NCBI GenBank assembly: GCA_964460665.1
Contig: CAYWSL010000091.1
Coordinates: 1-21,626, forward strand
DNA from: K23-9 sp964460665
Lineage (GTDB): Bacteria; Planctomycetota; Planctomycetia; Pirellulales; Pirellulaceae
Reading direction: 5' to 3'
Length of the DNA: 21,626 nt
The notes below the pieces were generated by a model. The model was not told where the DNA came from. It did no database searches and saw only the letters and a list, made by a program, of their open reading frames with translations. Positions 1 through 8,343 of the stretch are shown here, piece by piece (position 1 is the first letter of the stretch; every line of letters starts with the position of its first letter). The position numbers were made by a program, and so were the translations under genes.

Positions 1-822
1 GTCCTGAAGTCACTTCATATCGAACAACGCGGTGTTGTCGTCGCGGGCGACCGAGTGCGACTTCGCGCTGAATCGTCAAACGACGGCATGATCGAACGGA
101 TTGAACCGCGAACCGGGTTGATCAGCCGAACCAGTCGAGGCCAACAGCATGTCTTGGTCGCCAACGTCGACTACCTGTTGATCGTCGTCAGCGCTGCCGA
201 GCCTTCGTTGAAACCCACTTTGATCGATCGTTTCTTACTAACTGCACAGCAGTGCGATATTCAACCGATCATCGTGATCAACAAAGTCGACTTGATTGAC
301 TTGGCGACCATCCAACCGCTGCTTGGTGCATATGCCACGATGGGCTACCGAGTCCTGGCAACGTCTGCCGAAACCGGCACCAACATCGACTACTTACGTC
401 ACTTGATCCGCGGAAAACAAACCGCGTTGGCCGGACAAAGTGGCGTTGGAAAGAGCAGCCTACTGAATGCGATCGAACCAGGCTTAGGTTTAGCGGTCGC
501 AAAAGTCAGCCGTGACAACCAAAAAGGTCGCCACACAACCACAGCCGCACAACTGATTCCACTAGAAAGCGGCGGCGCGGTATTCGACACGCCCGGTATC
601 CGTCAGTTCCAACTGTGGGACATCAGTGCCGAAGAAGTCGCTGGCTTGATGCCCGACTTCAGACCATACGTCAGCGCGTGTCGCTACCCCAACTGCTTGC
701 ACCTGCAAGAAGACGACTGTGCTGTGAAGGATGCGGTCGCAGACGCAAGAATCGACGCCAGACGATACGACGCCTACTGTCATTTGCTGGAAGACGACTT
801 AATGATCCAGTCACAATCATGA
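1..822 (+). CDS. rsgA: Ribosome small-subunit GTPase RsgA, 5'-truncated by window edge
   Basis: RsgA is a circularly permuted GTPase that helps mature the 30S ribosomal subunit in the cytoplasm. The frame is open from base 1, giving 273 visible residues. The visible part starts in the OB-fold (GVVVAGDRVRLRAES) and continues through the permuted GTPase motifs: G4 NKVDL (about residues 94-98), the G1 P-loop GQSGVGKSS (145-153) and G3 DTPG (196-199). The C-terminal zinc site has Cys227, Cys232, His234 and Cys240, with the C-x4-C-x-H-x5-C spacing typical of the family. The usual family length is 300-350 aa, so about 30-80 N-terminal residues lie to the left of the window. The GTG at position 55 is internal to the OB-fold and is not the true start. 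The stop (820-822) overlaps the next start as ATGA, suggesting translational coupling. Identification is very secure. Confidence 0.95.
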   Translation, partial: VLKSLHIEQRGVVVAGDRVRLRAESSNDGMIERIEPRTGLISRTSRGQQHVLVANVDYLLIVVSAAEPSLKPTLIDRFLLTAQQCDIQPIIVINKVDLIDLATIQPLLGAYATMGYRVLATSAETGTNIDYLRHLIRGKQTALAGQSGVGKSSLLNAIEPGLGLAVAKVSRDNQKGRHTTTAAQLIPLESGGAVFDTPGIRQFQLWDISAEEVAGLMPDFRPYVSACRYPNCLHLQEDDCAVKDAVADARIDARRYDAYCHLLEDDLMIQSQS

Positions 823-1091
823 ACCAACCCTCAAAACACGAACCCTCGCAACCGTCTTGGGTTGGCCCTGCGTTGTTAACCGTCGCTGGCATGATCATTG
901 GCTTGATTTCGCTAGCGTTATTCTGTCATGCGTACGGTCTGAACTTTCAAGACGAAGGCTGGTCGCAAACAAGCGATGGCCAGACAACCAATGTCAAACA
1001 AGGTCCACTCGTAGCAGCTTTGATCGGCGTACTGATTGCGACGGTGATCTTCTGGGTCGGATTCATGCGTCTAACCCGGCAACCTCGCTAG
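819..1091 (+). CDS. Small two-helix membrane protein, unknown function
   Basis: This 90-aa protein starts at ATG 819, inside the stop codon of rsgA (ATGA overlap), so it is probably translated by coupling from rsgA. It has a short polar N-terminus (MNQPSKHEPSQPS), a first hydrophobic helix at about residues 15-36 (PALLTVAGMIIGLISLALF), a polar loop of about 25 residues containing Gln, Asp and Thr, a second helix at about 62-82 (VAALIGVLIATVIFWVGF) and a basic end (RLTRQPR). By the positive-inside rule both ends are probably cytoplasmic, with the loop outside. No catalytic motif is visible and I do not recognise a named family. An alternative, longer reading from 615 lies inside rsgA in another frame and is a shadow. 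I am confident it is a gene and have no functional call. Confidence 0.7.
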   Translation: MNQPSKHEPSQPSWVGPALLTVAGMIIGLISLALFCHAYGLNFQDEGWSQTSDGQTTNVKQGPLVAALIGVLIATVIFWVGFMRLTRQPR

Positions 1092-1455
1092 TGTCACAAA
1101 TAGAAAGTCCGGTGCCGCTTGCGCCGCCGTTCCGCTACGAAAGTAGGTGTATTGGGCGTGAGCCTTTGGTCCCGTGCAAAGGGGTCAGCAATCAATCGGC
1201 TGGCAAAATGATGCAATGACGGTGGGCGTCTCGCGGCAAGCGACACTTGGTCGGGAATCTGGCTGTCAGATGCCGCACGACCGCTACAGCTGCTTTCTGC
1301 CCGGGATCAAACGCTTTGCCCAGCCATCGACCCAACCGTTTCGTTGACCCGTTTTAATCGCGAAACTACACTGAATTTGCGGGATTTGTGCTTTTCCAAC
1401 GGTCTGCCCTCCATTCAATGGTCGGTGGCCTCCCACTTCTCTGATTGCCTTCACG
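1092..1455. other. 364-bp intergenic region with promoter and small hairpin
   Basis: No convincing coding region is seen on either strand; a minus-strand frame that covers it runs on into the kinase gene and looks like a shadow. A short perfect hairpin, CCTTTG (1163-1168) and CAAAGG (1177-1182) around an 8-base loop, follows the small membrane protein by about 70 bases. It has no T-tract, so it is at best a weak terminator. The right third contains the promoter candidate at 1344-1372. The left two thirds show no other recognisable element. Confidence 0.6.
1344..1372 (+). promoter_or_regulatory. Sigma70-like promoter for the Ser/Thr kinase
   Basis: TTGACC (1344-1349) matches the -35 consensus at 5 of 6 positions, and TACACT (1367-1372) matches the -10 at 4 of 6. 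The spacer is an ideal 17 bp. A start near 1379 would give a leader of about 77 nt before the kinase ATG at 1456. Planctomycete promoters are poorly characterised, so this is inference from the general sigma70 consensus. Confidence 0.5.
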
Positions 1456-4323
1456 ATGGCTGCCGACGATTCAGTTCGAACCGACGCCTCAACCGTTCCG
1501 CCATCGGCTGGTCGTGAAAACCCCGATGCGCCCTCAGGCGAAGAATCCAGCTCGCAAGTCACCGACGCAAACAACCCCAGCTCAGACGATTCGGCCTCTG
1601 AGATAAGCGAACTGGTGAACGCCAAAACCGTGATCCGCAAACCGGCTCCTGCGGCCGAAAAGCGGCCGGACCGGAACAGTCGCTCACCGGCCGCTGTCGC
1701 CAAAGTGCTGCTGGGGCAACGGCTCAACCACTTTGAATTAGAGGAATTAATCGGCGGCGGTGGAATGGGCGCTGTCTTTCGCGCCCACGACGAACAGCTC
1801 GACCGCGAAGTTGCAATCAAAGTCATTCCGTTTGCGGGAGACGACGCCGACTTACAACGTCGCTTTCGTAACGAAGCACAGAGTGCCGCCAAGCTAGACC
1901 ACCCGCGGATCGCGCGAGTGTTTGACGTTGGGCACCACGACGATTGGTACTACATCGTCTTCGAATACGTTCACGGCGTGAACATTCGCGACTTGGTTGC
2001 CGGTAGCGGTGAACTTTCGATCGACGACGCTGTTTTCTACACCTGCCAGGTCGCCGAAGCGCTGCAGCACGCTGCCAATCGTGGCATTGTTCACCGCGAT
2101 GTCAAACCATCCAACGTTTTGATCGATAAAGATCGTCAAGTCAAACTCGTGGACATGGGCTTGGCTCGATCCGAAAAGATGGAGGTCAGCCAGCAGGACT
2201 TAACCGCCAGCGGCGTCACGCTAGGCACGTTTGACTACATCTCGCCAGAGCAAGCCAAAGACCCACGTGCCGCTGACCTTCGCAGCGACATCTACTCACT
2301 TGGCTGCACACTGTACTTCATGCTGACAGCCGAGCCGCCCTATCCGGGCGGCACGATGCTGCAAAAACTACTTAGCCACGGCAACTCGCCGCCGCCAGAC
2401 GCCAGACTATTGCGCAACGATGTCAGCTATGAACTGACGGCGATCATTCAAAAGATGCTGGCCAAGCATCCCGAGCAACGGTACCAGAACACGGCTGACC
2501 TGATTGCCGATCTACGCGAACTCGCATTTCGCGAAGGGCTGCCCCGATCGCAAGGCGTCAGCGTTATCCCTGTCGGCCGCCCCAATCCAATCGCAAACTG
2601 GATGGATCGCCATTCACCCTGGCTCATCGCAGGGACCTTACTACTGCTCAGTGCCGCATGGCTGCAGTTCGATTCGATATCGATCCAAGACGAATTCGTG
2701 ATACCGCCACCACGCGCCGATGCTCTGATTCAACCGACCATCGCGCCAATGCCAGTCGGCACCACCGAAGGCGATTCAGAAACACCACTGGACGCCGACA
2801 TATCGCCAACGCCGCTGGAAACAGCCGATCCGATCATGCGCGATCCCAGTCCAGAAAGTCCTCCAACATTCAAGAACCCAATCCCCAGCGAACTGCTGAA
2901 CCCAACCAACCTGGATGTCGCACCGACCGCGACAGCCGGCACCGCGAAGGTGGATCCCCCATCGTCTCAGTCACCTGCTGTCGGCGCAGTCGATTCAGAG
3001 CAGTCAATGCTGGTTGAATTCCCGCGGAAAATACGTGTCGTGGGCCCCGAGTTTTTGATCGAACAATCGATCGATGACGTTCAGCGTGACACCGATGGTG
3101 CTGCGTTGACGACGTCGCTTTCGCATGCGTTGGAACTTGCGGAACGTTTCTATGTGAATCAGATCGAGATTGCGACGCAGCTAATTTATAGCGAACCAGT
3201 AATCGTCAGACGCGATGACTTGTCGATCATATCGACAGTCGGCGGCACCTCGATTGTCTTTCAAAGCTCCGGCGAATTTTCACTCAAACGCCCCCACATG
3301 ATGTCACTTGGCAAAAACCGAATCGAACTACAAGACCTTCACTTCGTCTGGGATGTTCCACGCAGCAAGCCCAACGGCGGCTCGGTGCTTGCCACCAACG
3401 AAAACCGCCTTATACGGATCATCGATAGCAGCATCACGGTACGCAACCATGCCGAAATCGGACGCGTCTACGCTCTGGAAGTGATCACAGACCAGGAGAC
3501 CGAGACGCTGGAGCCCGAAGTGTCACGTCCCGAAACGCTAGGTCTCGAAGCACAGGGCTCCGACACACTTAGCACGGAGTCAAGTGAAGACAACACCTTG
3601 CCCGTCGTTACCATTCAGATGGACAACGTGATTGTCCGCGGCCAAATGACGATGATCCACATGGACTACGCAGCCGCCCTACAACTCCAGTGGGACAACG
3701 GCCTATTGGCGATATCCCAGCGCATGATTCAGACCAACGGAGCCAAACGCGAGCCGCCTTCAACTGCCGTCAGCCCGATCCAGCTGCGGTTATCCGAACT
3801 GACCGCTGAGATGCCACAAGGCATGATCCAGATGCGACTAGACAAAGAAGGAAAGTTTCCTGTTCGCGTGGATCGCAAAGCAAGTGAGTGCATTTTTGTT
3901 GTTGATGCAGAGAGGCCGCATGTCGACATTGTCGGCATCACTTCGACCGAAAACGATCCACCAATTCTGACCTTACGCGGCGATTCAAACGTCTACGACA
4001 TCAAGTCGGATCAGCCGCAAAGCAGCACAGCACGCGATATTCTTTTGCTAACTGACACCTACGGACAAACCGCTACAACACGACTTGCGGATTTGTCTTC
4101 GCCACAAGATGTCTGGCCAGACGAAAAGTCAGTAGGCTGGAATGCGTTTTGGGCATCGAACCGGTCAAACGAGACAACGCAGGATCGATTGATCGCCGCG
4201 GACTTTCGACAATACGGTGCGATTTTGCGAGGATTCAATGAAAAGCAGCTGCCGATATTGGGTCGCGACCTGTTCGAGCGGGACACGCCCAACACATCCT
4301 CGTCGTTTCCGGCGAGCCGTTGA
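1456..4323 (+). CDS. Transmembrane serine/threonine protein kinase with beta-helix-like ectodomain
   Basis: This 955-aa protein is a Hanks-type (PknB-like) receptor kinase. Residues 1-90 are a polar, disordered N-terminus. The kinase domain (about 92-357) has the Gly-rich loop IGGGGMGAVF (99-108), catalytic Lys122 in VAIK, Glu140 in the C helix, HRDVKPSN (213-220), DMG in place of DFG (233-235), SPEQ (263-266) and DIYSLGC (278-284). All catalytic residues are present, so it should be active. A single membrane helix follows at about 389-405. After a Pro/Thr-rich stalk (about 410-515), the outer part (about 520-955) consists of short alternating hydrophobic strands that resemble a pectate-lyase-like right-handed beta-helix. 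It is interrupted by an acidic low-complexity insert at about 680-718 (repeating ETL/DTL/NTL). The kinase faces the cytoplasm and the outer part may sense a surface or cell-wall ligand; that ligand is unknown. No Shine-Dalgarno is visible before ATG 1456. Confidence 0.9.
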   Translation: MAADDSVRTDASTVPPSAGRENPDAPSGEESSSQVTDANNPSSDDSASEISELVNAKTVIRKPAPAAEKRPDRNSRSPAAVAKVLLGQRLNHFELEELIGGGGMGAVFRAHDEQLDREVAIKVIPFAGDDADLQRRFRNEAQSAAKLDHPRIARVFDVGHHDDWYYIVFEYVHGVNIRDLVAGSGELSIDDAVFYTCQVAEALQHAANRGIVHRDVKPSNVLIDKDRQVKLVDMGLARSEKMEVSQQDLTASGVTLGTFDYISPEQAKDPRAADLRSDIYSLGCTLYFMLTAEPPYPGGTMLQKLLSHGNSPPPDARLLRNDVSYELTAIIQKMLAKHPEQRYQNTADLIADLRELAFREGLPRSQGVSVIPVGRPNPIANWMDRHSPWLIAGTLLLLSAAWLQFDSISIQDEFVIPPPRADALIQPTIAPMPVGTTEGDSETPLDADISPTPLETADPIMRDPSPESPPTFKNPIPSELLNPTNLDVAPTATAGTAKVDPPSSQSPAVGAVDSEQSMLVEFPRKIRVVGPEFLIEQSIDDVQRDTDGAALTTSLSHALELAERFYVNQIEIATQLIYSEPVIVRRDDLSIISTVGGTSIVFQSSGEFSLKRPHMMSLGKNRIELQDLHFVWDVPRSKPNGGSVLATNENRLIRIIDSSITVRNHAEIGRVYALEVITDQETETLEPEVSRPETLGLEAQGSDTLSTESSEDNTLPVVTIQMDNVIVRGQMTMIHMDYAAALQLQWDNGLLAISQRMIQTNGAKREPPSTAVSPIQLRLSELTAEMPQGMIQMRLDKEGKFPVRVDRKASECIFVVDAERPHVDIVGITSTENDPPILTLRGDSNVYDIKSDQPQSSTARDILLLTDTYGQTATTRLADLSSPQDVWPDEKSVGWNAFWASNRSNETTQDRLIAADFRQYGAILRGFNEKQLPILGRDLFERDTPNTSSSFPASR

Positions 4324-4359
4324 AAAGCCGCAAAAACGCGGTACTTTCGCGACTTCAAT

Positions 4360-4389
4360 TTGACTTTCCACTGCCATCTAGCCTAAATA
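4360..4389 (+). promoter_or_regulatory. Possible promoter for the small cytochrome gene
   Basis: TTGACT (4360-4365) is a 5 of 6 match to a -35 box. It is followed after 18 bp by the AT-rich TAAATA (4384-4389), a poor -10 match. The position, about 110 bp before the ATG at 4505 in the only gap between kinase and cytochrome, fits separate transcription of the cytochrome gene. The call is weak. Confidence 0.3.
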
Positions 4390-4491
4390 AAGACGTCGCG
4401 TCATCGGTCCCCATCGCGCGCGACATTTCCCACCTAAGACCATCCCACCTACCAAGTCACGGCCGCCACATGGTCGTCGCTAATCCACGTT

Positions 4492-4507
4492 GGAGAACCA
4501 TTGCATG
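4492..4507 (+). promoter_or_regulatory. Shine-Dalgarno GGAG that decides the cytochrome start
   Basis: GGAG (4492-4495) lies 9 nt before ATG 4505. This favours ATG 4505 over the in-frame TTG at 4490 and puts Met-Lys-Arg at the head of a standard signal peptide. Confidence 0.65.
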
Positions 4508-4903
4508 AAACGTATTGCCTTGTTGTTTGGCTGTCTATTCCTACTCGCTTCCCCCGCATTTGCGACGAGCGACTTCAGTAAGCAATGGAAGAGCACCCAC
4601 ATGAGCGGTGATGATGTTGACAAAGACTTCGTCACGGCCGCTCGAAAAGCCAGTTGCTACATTTGCCACGTGAAGGGCCAAAAGAAGGACAAGGCTCGAA
4701 ACGAGTACGGCAAGGCCATTCACAAGTTCTTGAAAGCCAAGGACTTTACGAAAGAGTACATCAAGGCCAATCCGGAAGAAGCCAAGAAACGCATGCTTGA
4801 AGGCTTCAAGAAAGCTGGCGAAATGAAAAGCAAGGACGGCGACAAATTCGGCGAAAAAATCAAAGCCAACAAACTGCCGGCAACCGACGCGAACCTTAAG
4901 TAG
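4505..4903 (+). CDS. Exported small mono-haem cytochrome c-like protein
   Basis: This 132-aa protein begins with a clear Sec signal peptide (MKRIALLFGCLFLLASPAFA, cleavage after about residue 20), so it is periplasmic or surface-exposed. One haem-binding motif, CYICH, is visible (Cys51, Cys54, His55). The rest is very Lys-rich and mostly helical (Lys/Glu pairs, about residues 59-120), giving a basic protein. No second CxxCH is seen, and the distal haem ligand is not obvious; Met94, Met98 or Met107 (counted from the first Met) could serve. The mature size, about 112 aa, is normal for a class I-like cytochrome c, but the fold is not recognisable by eye. It may carry electrons to or from an acidic partner, but no partner gene is adjacent: the kinase is upstream and rnr is convergent. 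If only the Cys pair matters, a non-haem role is possible. Confidence 0.75.
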   Translation: MKRIALLFGCLFLLASPAFATSDFSKQWKSTHMSGDDVDKDFVTAARKASCYICHVKGQKKDKARNEYGKAIHKFLKAKDFTKEYIKANPEEAKKRMLEGFKKAGEMKSKDGDKFGEKIKANKLPATDANLK

Positions 4904-4921
4904 TCGCTCTCAAGTAGCGAC
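4903..4921 (+). terminator. Hairpin directly after the cytochrome stop
   Basis: GTCGCT (4903-4908) and AGCGAC (4916-4921) form a 6-bp stem with a 7-base loop that begins on the last base of the stop codon. No T-run follows. It may help end transcription or protect the mRNA 3' end, together with the larger hairpin at 4940-4970. Confidence 0.35.
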
Positions 4922-4934
4922 GTCGAAAACCAAC

Positions 4935-4970
4935 AAAAAATGGCTGGTGACACTCTGCGTCACCAGCCAT
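4935..4970 (-). terminator. Strong intrinsic terminator of rnr
   Basis: A perfect 12-bp inverted repeat, ATGGCTGGTGAC (4940-4951) and GTCACCAGCCAT (4959-4970), surrounds a 7-base loop. Read on the minus strand, the stem begins 15 bases after the rnr stop and is followed directly by six T's (the A-run at 4935-4940), which is the canonical rho-independent layout. On the plus strand the same stem has no T-run, so it would be a weaker stop for the cytochrome transcript. Confidence 0.88.
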
Positions 4971-4985
4971 GATTGCTGCCATTTC

Positions 4986-7268
4986 CTATCGACGTTTTTT
5001 ACGCTTCTTCTTCTTGTCACGCCGTTCGTGCCGCCGCTTTGCCTTGTACTTTGACATCGGCATCTTCTTCTTCGCACCCTGCGATGGGCGACGGGCGGCC
5101 GAGTTGTTCTTGACGACTTCCAAATATAGCTGCCGTTCTTGCAGGTCGACCTTGCTAACCTTGGTACTAAGCTGGTCGCCCAGCCGATATCGATTCCCTT
5201 CGCGAAATCCGATTAACATCTGACCAGCCCGCTCGAAACGATACTTGTCCTTGGGGAGTGTCGTCACCGGAATGAAACCGTCCACTGGCAAGCCAACGCA
5301 CCGAGCGTGAATCCCATCGGGATACACACGACTGACGACGGCTTCCATTGGCCGCCCGACATGCTTCTTCAAAAAGTGCAACAGCTTCAGCTCGATCAAT
5401 TCACGTTCGGCCTGGGCTGCGTTGCGTTCCATGTCGCTGCAGTGGTAACCGAGCTTCATCAAACTAGGCAACGCATCATCTGGCGTACTCTTGCCTTCGA
5501 TCAATTTCTGTACCAGACGGTGAATCGTCAGGTCAGGGTAGCGCCGAATCGGACTTGTAAAGTGGCAATAGTGTTCCATGTCCAACGCATAGTGCCCGTC
5601 CTTTGCAGGCGCGTAGACCGCCTTGTTCATGCTCTTCAGTACCGCAAAGTTGACCGCGTTTTCCAGCGGAGTTCCTTCGACTTTGTCCAGCACCGCTTGG
5701 ATCTCGAACCGGCTTTCGATCTTTCCGACGTCAAGCCCCAAGTCTTTGACGAACTGCGACAACTGCCGCAACTTGCGTCGTTCTGGCGAAGGGTGAACAC
5801 GTGAAAGGAAATTCAATCCCAAGTCGTTCAGCCAAGTTGCGACCGCTTGGTTACCCGCCAACATGAACTCTTCGATCAACTGGTGGCTTTCGGTATGTTC
5901 GACCTCGTGAGCGCCCTTCACCTTGCCAGACTTGTCCAGATCCAGCTTGATGTCTGGCATGTCCATCGACAGCGAACCGCCTTTGAATCTTGCCTTTCGC
6001 ATCTGCATCGCCAACGAGTGCATGTTGGTGATCAAATCGCAAACTTCTTCGCCCCACTTCTCGCGATACTCATCTGGATTGGCCAGGTACTGATCGATCT
6101 GCATGTAATTGAAACGCATGTCACTGTGGATCGCTGCGTTATGCACTTCGGTGTGCGAAATCGTCAGATCGCTCTGCATTTCGATTTCGACGGTCTTCAC
6201 CAAACGCATCTTTTCCGGCTGCAAGCTAGCCAAGTGATTGCTGATGATCTCAGGGATCATCGGTACGACTCGATCTGGCAAGTAAACACTCGTCGCCCGT
6301 TGCCGGGCCTCTTCGTCAATCGCGCCGCCCAGCGGGACAAAGCTACTGACGTCAGCAATGTGAACCCACAAACGCCATCGTCCACCTTCTTCGACTTGCA
6401 AAGAAATCGCATCGTCAAAGTCGCGTGCGTCGAATGGGTCGATCGTGATCGTCAGCATCTTCGTCAGATCTTTTCGATCCGCCGGTACTACATCGTCATT
6501 GAACGCGTCCGCTTGCTCGCGTGCCGCATCCAAAACCTTTTCGGGAAATTCATCCGGCAATGCGTATTGCCGCATGATCAGCATCGTATCGATCGCTGGA
6601 TTGGAGCTACTGCCCAATCGCTCCAAGATCACCGCTTCGCCACCATTGCCGTAATTGTCCGGGTACTCGACCATTTCGACAAAGACTTTGTCGCCCGCAT
6701 CCAGCGGCAGTCCACGAACATCGCCGACTTCGATCGGTTTGCTGTAGTGAGTGCCATCAAGAAACACGACGGGCTTGCCGTCTTCGGTCTGAAACGTGCC
6801 GGTGAACTGCCGTCGTGCACGCTGCAAGATTTCCAGCACTTCACCTTCGCTGCCGCCTTTGTGACTGGGGCGCACCGAAACTTCAACCAGGTCACCTTCT
6901 AAGGCGCCGCCCGTTTTGCCGGGAGGAACAAAGAGGTCTTCCGTCGCTTTGTCGTCGTTGTCGCCACTGTTGGGGCGTACAAAACCGAAACCACCGCCGG
7001 AAGAAAACCCACTTCCTCGGGCGCGGCGAAACGTGCCGCGTAATCTGTCGCTCGGTCCACCGATCGAGCCTGTACTTAATACCAAATGATTTGATCCATA
7101 GACCAATCGTCCCTCAAGAACCAATTGTTTGATCACTCGGCGAAGCTCTCGATAACCATCAAGATCCAGCTTCAGCTGCGTAGCAATCTGCTTTGGTTTA
7201 CAGGGCCGATAGTCGGCTGAGACGACCAATCGCATCAAGCGATCGGCCAGTTCTGTTGAAATATCCAT
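4986..7268 (-). CDS. rnr: Ribonuclease R (3'-5' exoribonuclease)
   Basis: RNase R degrades structured RNA 3' to 5' in the cytoplasm. With the chosen ATG at 7268 the protein has 760 aa (E. coli RNase R has 813). The order is: an N-terminal winged helix (about 1-60; DRLMRLV...PKQIATQL); cold-shock domains (about 75-225) with a Gly/Ser-rich insert before FGFVRP; the RNB catalytic domain, whose signature IDPFDARDFDDAIS (about 276-289) supplies the metal-binding aspartates; the family motif HFTSPIRRYPDL; an S1 domain (VGRPMEAVVSRVYPDGIHAR...); and a Lys/Arg-rich tail ending KKKKRKKRR, typical of RNase R rather than RNase II. An in-frame GTG at 7304 would add 12 residues; neither start has a Shine-Dalgarno. 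It is transcribed leftward and ends at the terminator at 4935-4970. Long plus-strand frames inside it are antisense shadows. Confidence 0.95.
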   Translation of the reverse strand: MDISTELADRLMRLVVSADYRPCKPKQIATQLKLDLDGYRELRRVIKQLVLEGRLVYGSNHLVLSTGSIGGPSDRLRGTFRRARGSGFSSGGGFGFVRPNSGDNDDKATEDLFVPPGKTGGALEGDLVEVSVRPSHKGGSEGEVLEILQRARRQFTGTFQTEDGKPVVFLDGTHYSKPIEVGDVRGLPLDAGDKVFVEMVEYPDNYGNGGEAVILERLGSSSNPAIDTMLIMRQYALPDEFPEKVLDAAREQADAFNDDVVPADRKDLTKMLTITIDPFDARDFDDAISLQVEEGGRWRLWVHIADVSSFVPLGGAIDEEARQRATSVYLPDRVVPMIPEIISNHLASLQPEKMRLVKTVEIEMQSDLTISHTEVHNAAIHSDMRFNYMQIDQYLANPDEYREKWGEEVCDLITNMHSLAMQMRKARFKGGSLSMDMPDIKLDLDKSGKVKGAHEVEHTESHQLIEEFMLAGNQAVATWLNDLGLNFLSRVHPSPERRKLRQLSQFVKDLGLDVGKIESRFEIQAVLDKVEGTPLENAVNFAVLKSMNKAVYAPAKDGHYALDMEHYCHFTSPIRRYPDLTIHRLVQKLIEGKSTPDDALPSLMKLGYHCSDMERNAAQAERELIELKLLHFLKKHVGRPMEAVVSRVYPDGIHARCVGLPVDGFIPVTTLPKDKYRFERAGQMLIGFREGNRYRLGDQLSTKVSKVDLQERQLYLEVVKNNSAARRPSQGAKKKMPMSKYKAKRRHERRDKKKKRKKRR

Positions 7269-7425
7269 TACAAAAACATACCGCAAATACCGTTTTGCCG
7301 ACACGTAAGAGCGTGTGGAACGGCTGCGTTGTTACCAATCAGACGCCAGGGGCACAAAAAGGTTCACCACAATCGTCGAATCGACTCCCGTCTCAGGACG
7401 TGATCGGGGGTCGCGGTCCCGCGTC

Positions 7426-8262
7426 TCAGGTCGACCGCTTCGTTGCGTCCATGACGTAGCGAAACGACATCATGTGCAGCGGCCTGACGGACGTGAACGC
7501 ATTCACCGCCTTCCACAGCCATTCGGTACGTTCATTCAGGAAGCTGATGATCGTATTGTCGTAACGAACCGCGACATCAAAGCTATTCTTTCGCAGCGGG
7601 CGAACGAGCGAAAACTGATTCTGAGTGAACAAACGCCATTCGCTCCGGCGTCGCGCGTGGTACCAGGTGATCGATGGATTCAACAAGTTTGGCTCAACCG
7701 CGATGAACCGCCCGCCTGGGATCAACACCCGTTCGATCTCCCGAAGCGTTTGCAGAACATCCGATACGTGATGTAAAACGTCCCAGCAATGCACGGTTTC
7801 AAACGACGCATCGGGAAAAGGCAACTCTAATGCAGAGCACTGCTGTACGCGGCAATTGCCAAGTTGTTGTCGCTCGATCAGCTTCTGCGCTTCATCTAGC
7901 ATCGCCTGGCTCACGTCGACGCCCAGGACTGAATCGGCATGCTGGCTTAGCAATGGGTAGTAGAATCCGGTGCCACAGCCGACATCCAATAGTCGCCCCG
8001 CCGATCGTGGAAACATCTCTTGAAACGCTTTGCTCAGCAACCGCGCAACGATCGGATTGGCACCCAAAATCTCAGTATCAAACCGCTGAAAATACAGGGT
8101 TCGTTTCTCACCAGACACTCGATCATAGTGCTGTCGATTGTCTTCTTGATTGTGAAACACGACTTGGCTTGGGCTGAATGAGTAATGGCGAAGGGATACG
8201 GAGGCCAGAATTGGGTAAAACGACTTAAAATCTGGTCCTATCGTATGAATTCGGCCTTTCAC
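7426..8262 (-). CDS. Class I SAM-dependent methyltransferase
   Basis: This 278-aa protein carries the Rossmann-fold methyltransferase motifs: motif I LLDVGCGTG (91-99), the acidic strand-2 end VLGVDVS (Asp116), motif II-like PFPDASFETVHCWDVLHHV (148-166) and motif III-like VLIPGGRFIAVEPN (179-192). The C-terminal third, after EPNLLNP, has the Arg-rich and aromatic pattern seen in methyltransferases that act on lipids, quinones or glycan intermediates; the substrate cannot be read from the sequence. The first 34 residues look less conserved in character, and a GTG at residue 35 could be the true start. It is transcribed divergently from the GT-C/TPR gene, with only 81 bp between the starts, so the two may share a regulatory region. 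That context suggests a role in surface glycan or lipid-linked sugar modification. The fold is secure and the substrate is open. Confidence 0.85.
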   Translation of the reverse strand: MKGRIHTIGPDFKSFYPILASVSLRHYSFSPSQVVFHNQEDNRQHYDRVSGEKRTLYFQRFDTEILGANPIVARLLSKAFQEMFPRSAGRLLDVGCGTGFYYPLLSQHADSVLGVDVSQAMLDEAQKLIERQQLGNCRVQQCSALELPFPDASFETVHCWDVLHHVSDVLQTLREIERVLIPGGRFIAVEPNLLNPSITWYHARRRSEWRLFTQNQFSLVRPLRKNSFDVAVRYDNTIISFLNERTEWLWKAVNAFTSVRPLHMMSFRYVMDATKRST

Positions 8263-8343
8263 TCTGGACGATTGTAACCTTTGCGGGGCGACCGGCTAAA
8301 TTGCCTGACCCGCCGTCCATTATCACCCGTTCGGAACACTGCC

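Noticed and set aside
1284..1892. 202-aa minus-strand frame across the kinase promoter and N-terminus
   Set aside because: Ser/Arg-rich shadow of the kinase coding strand; it would overlap the kinase domain start and has no recognised motif.
4329..4342. Hairpin CCGC...GCGG after the kinase stop as a terminator
   Set aside because: Only a 4-bp stem, without a T-run.
5847..6902. 351-aa plus-strand frame inside rnr
   Set aside because: It lies fully antisense to the well-supported RNase R, has no recognisable motif, and its composition (many His, Arg, Gln, Phe) is typical of a complement-strand shadow.
7389..7432. Direct repeat GTCTCAGG downstream of the methyltransferase gene
   Set aside because: An 8-base repeat 33 bp apart with no other structure; likely chance, and no terminator could be made from it.
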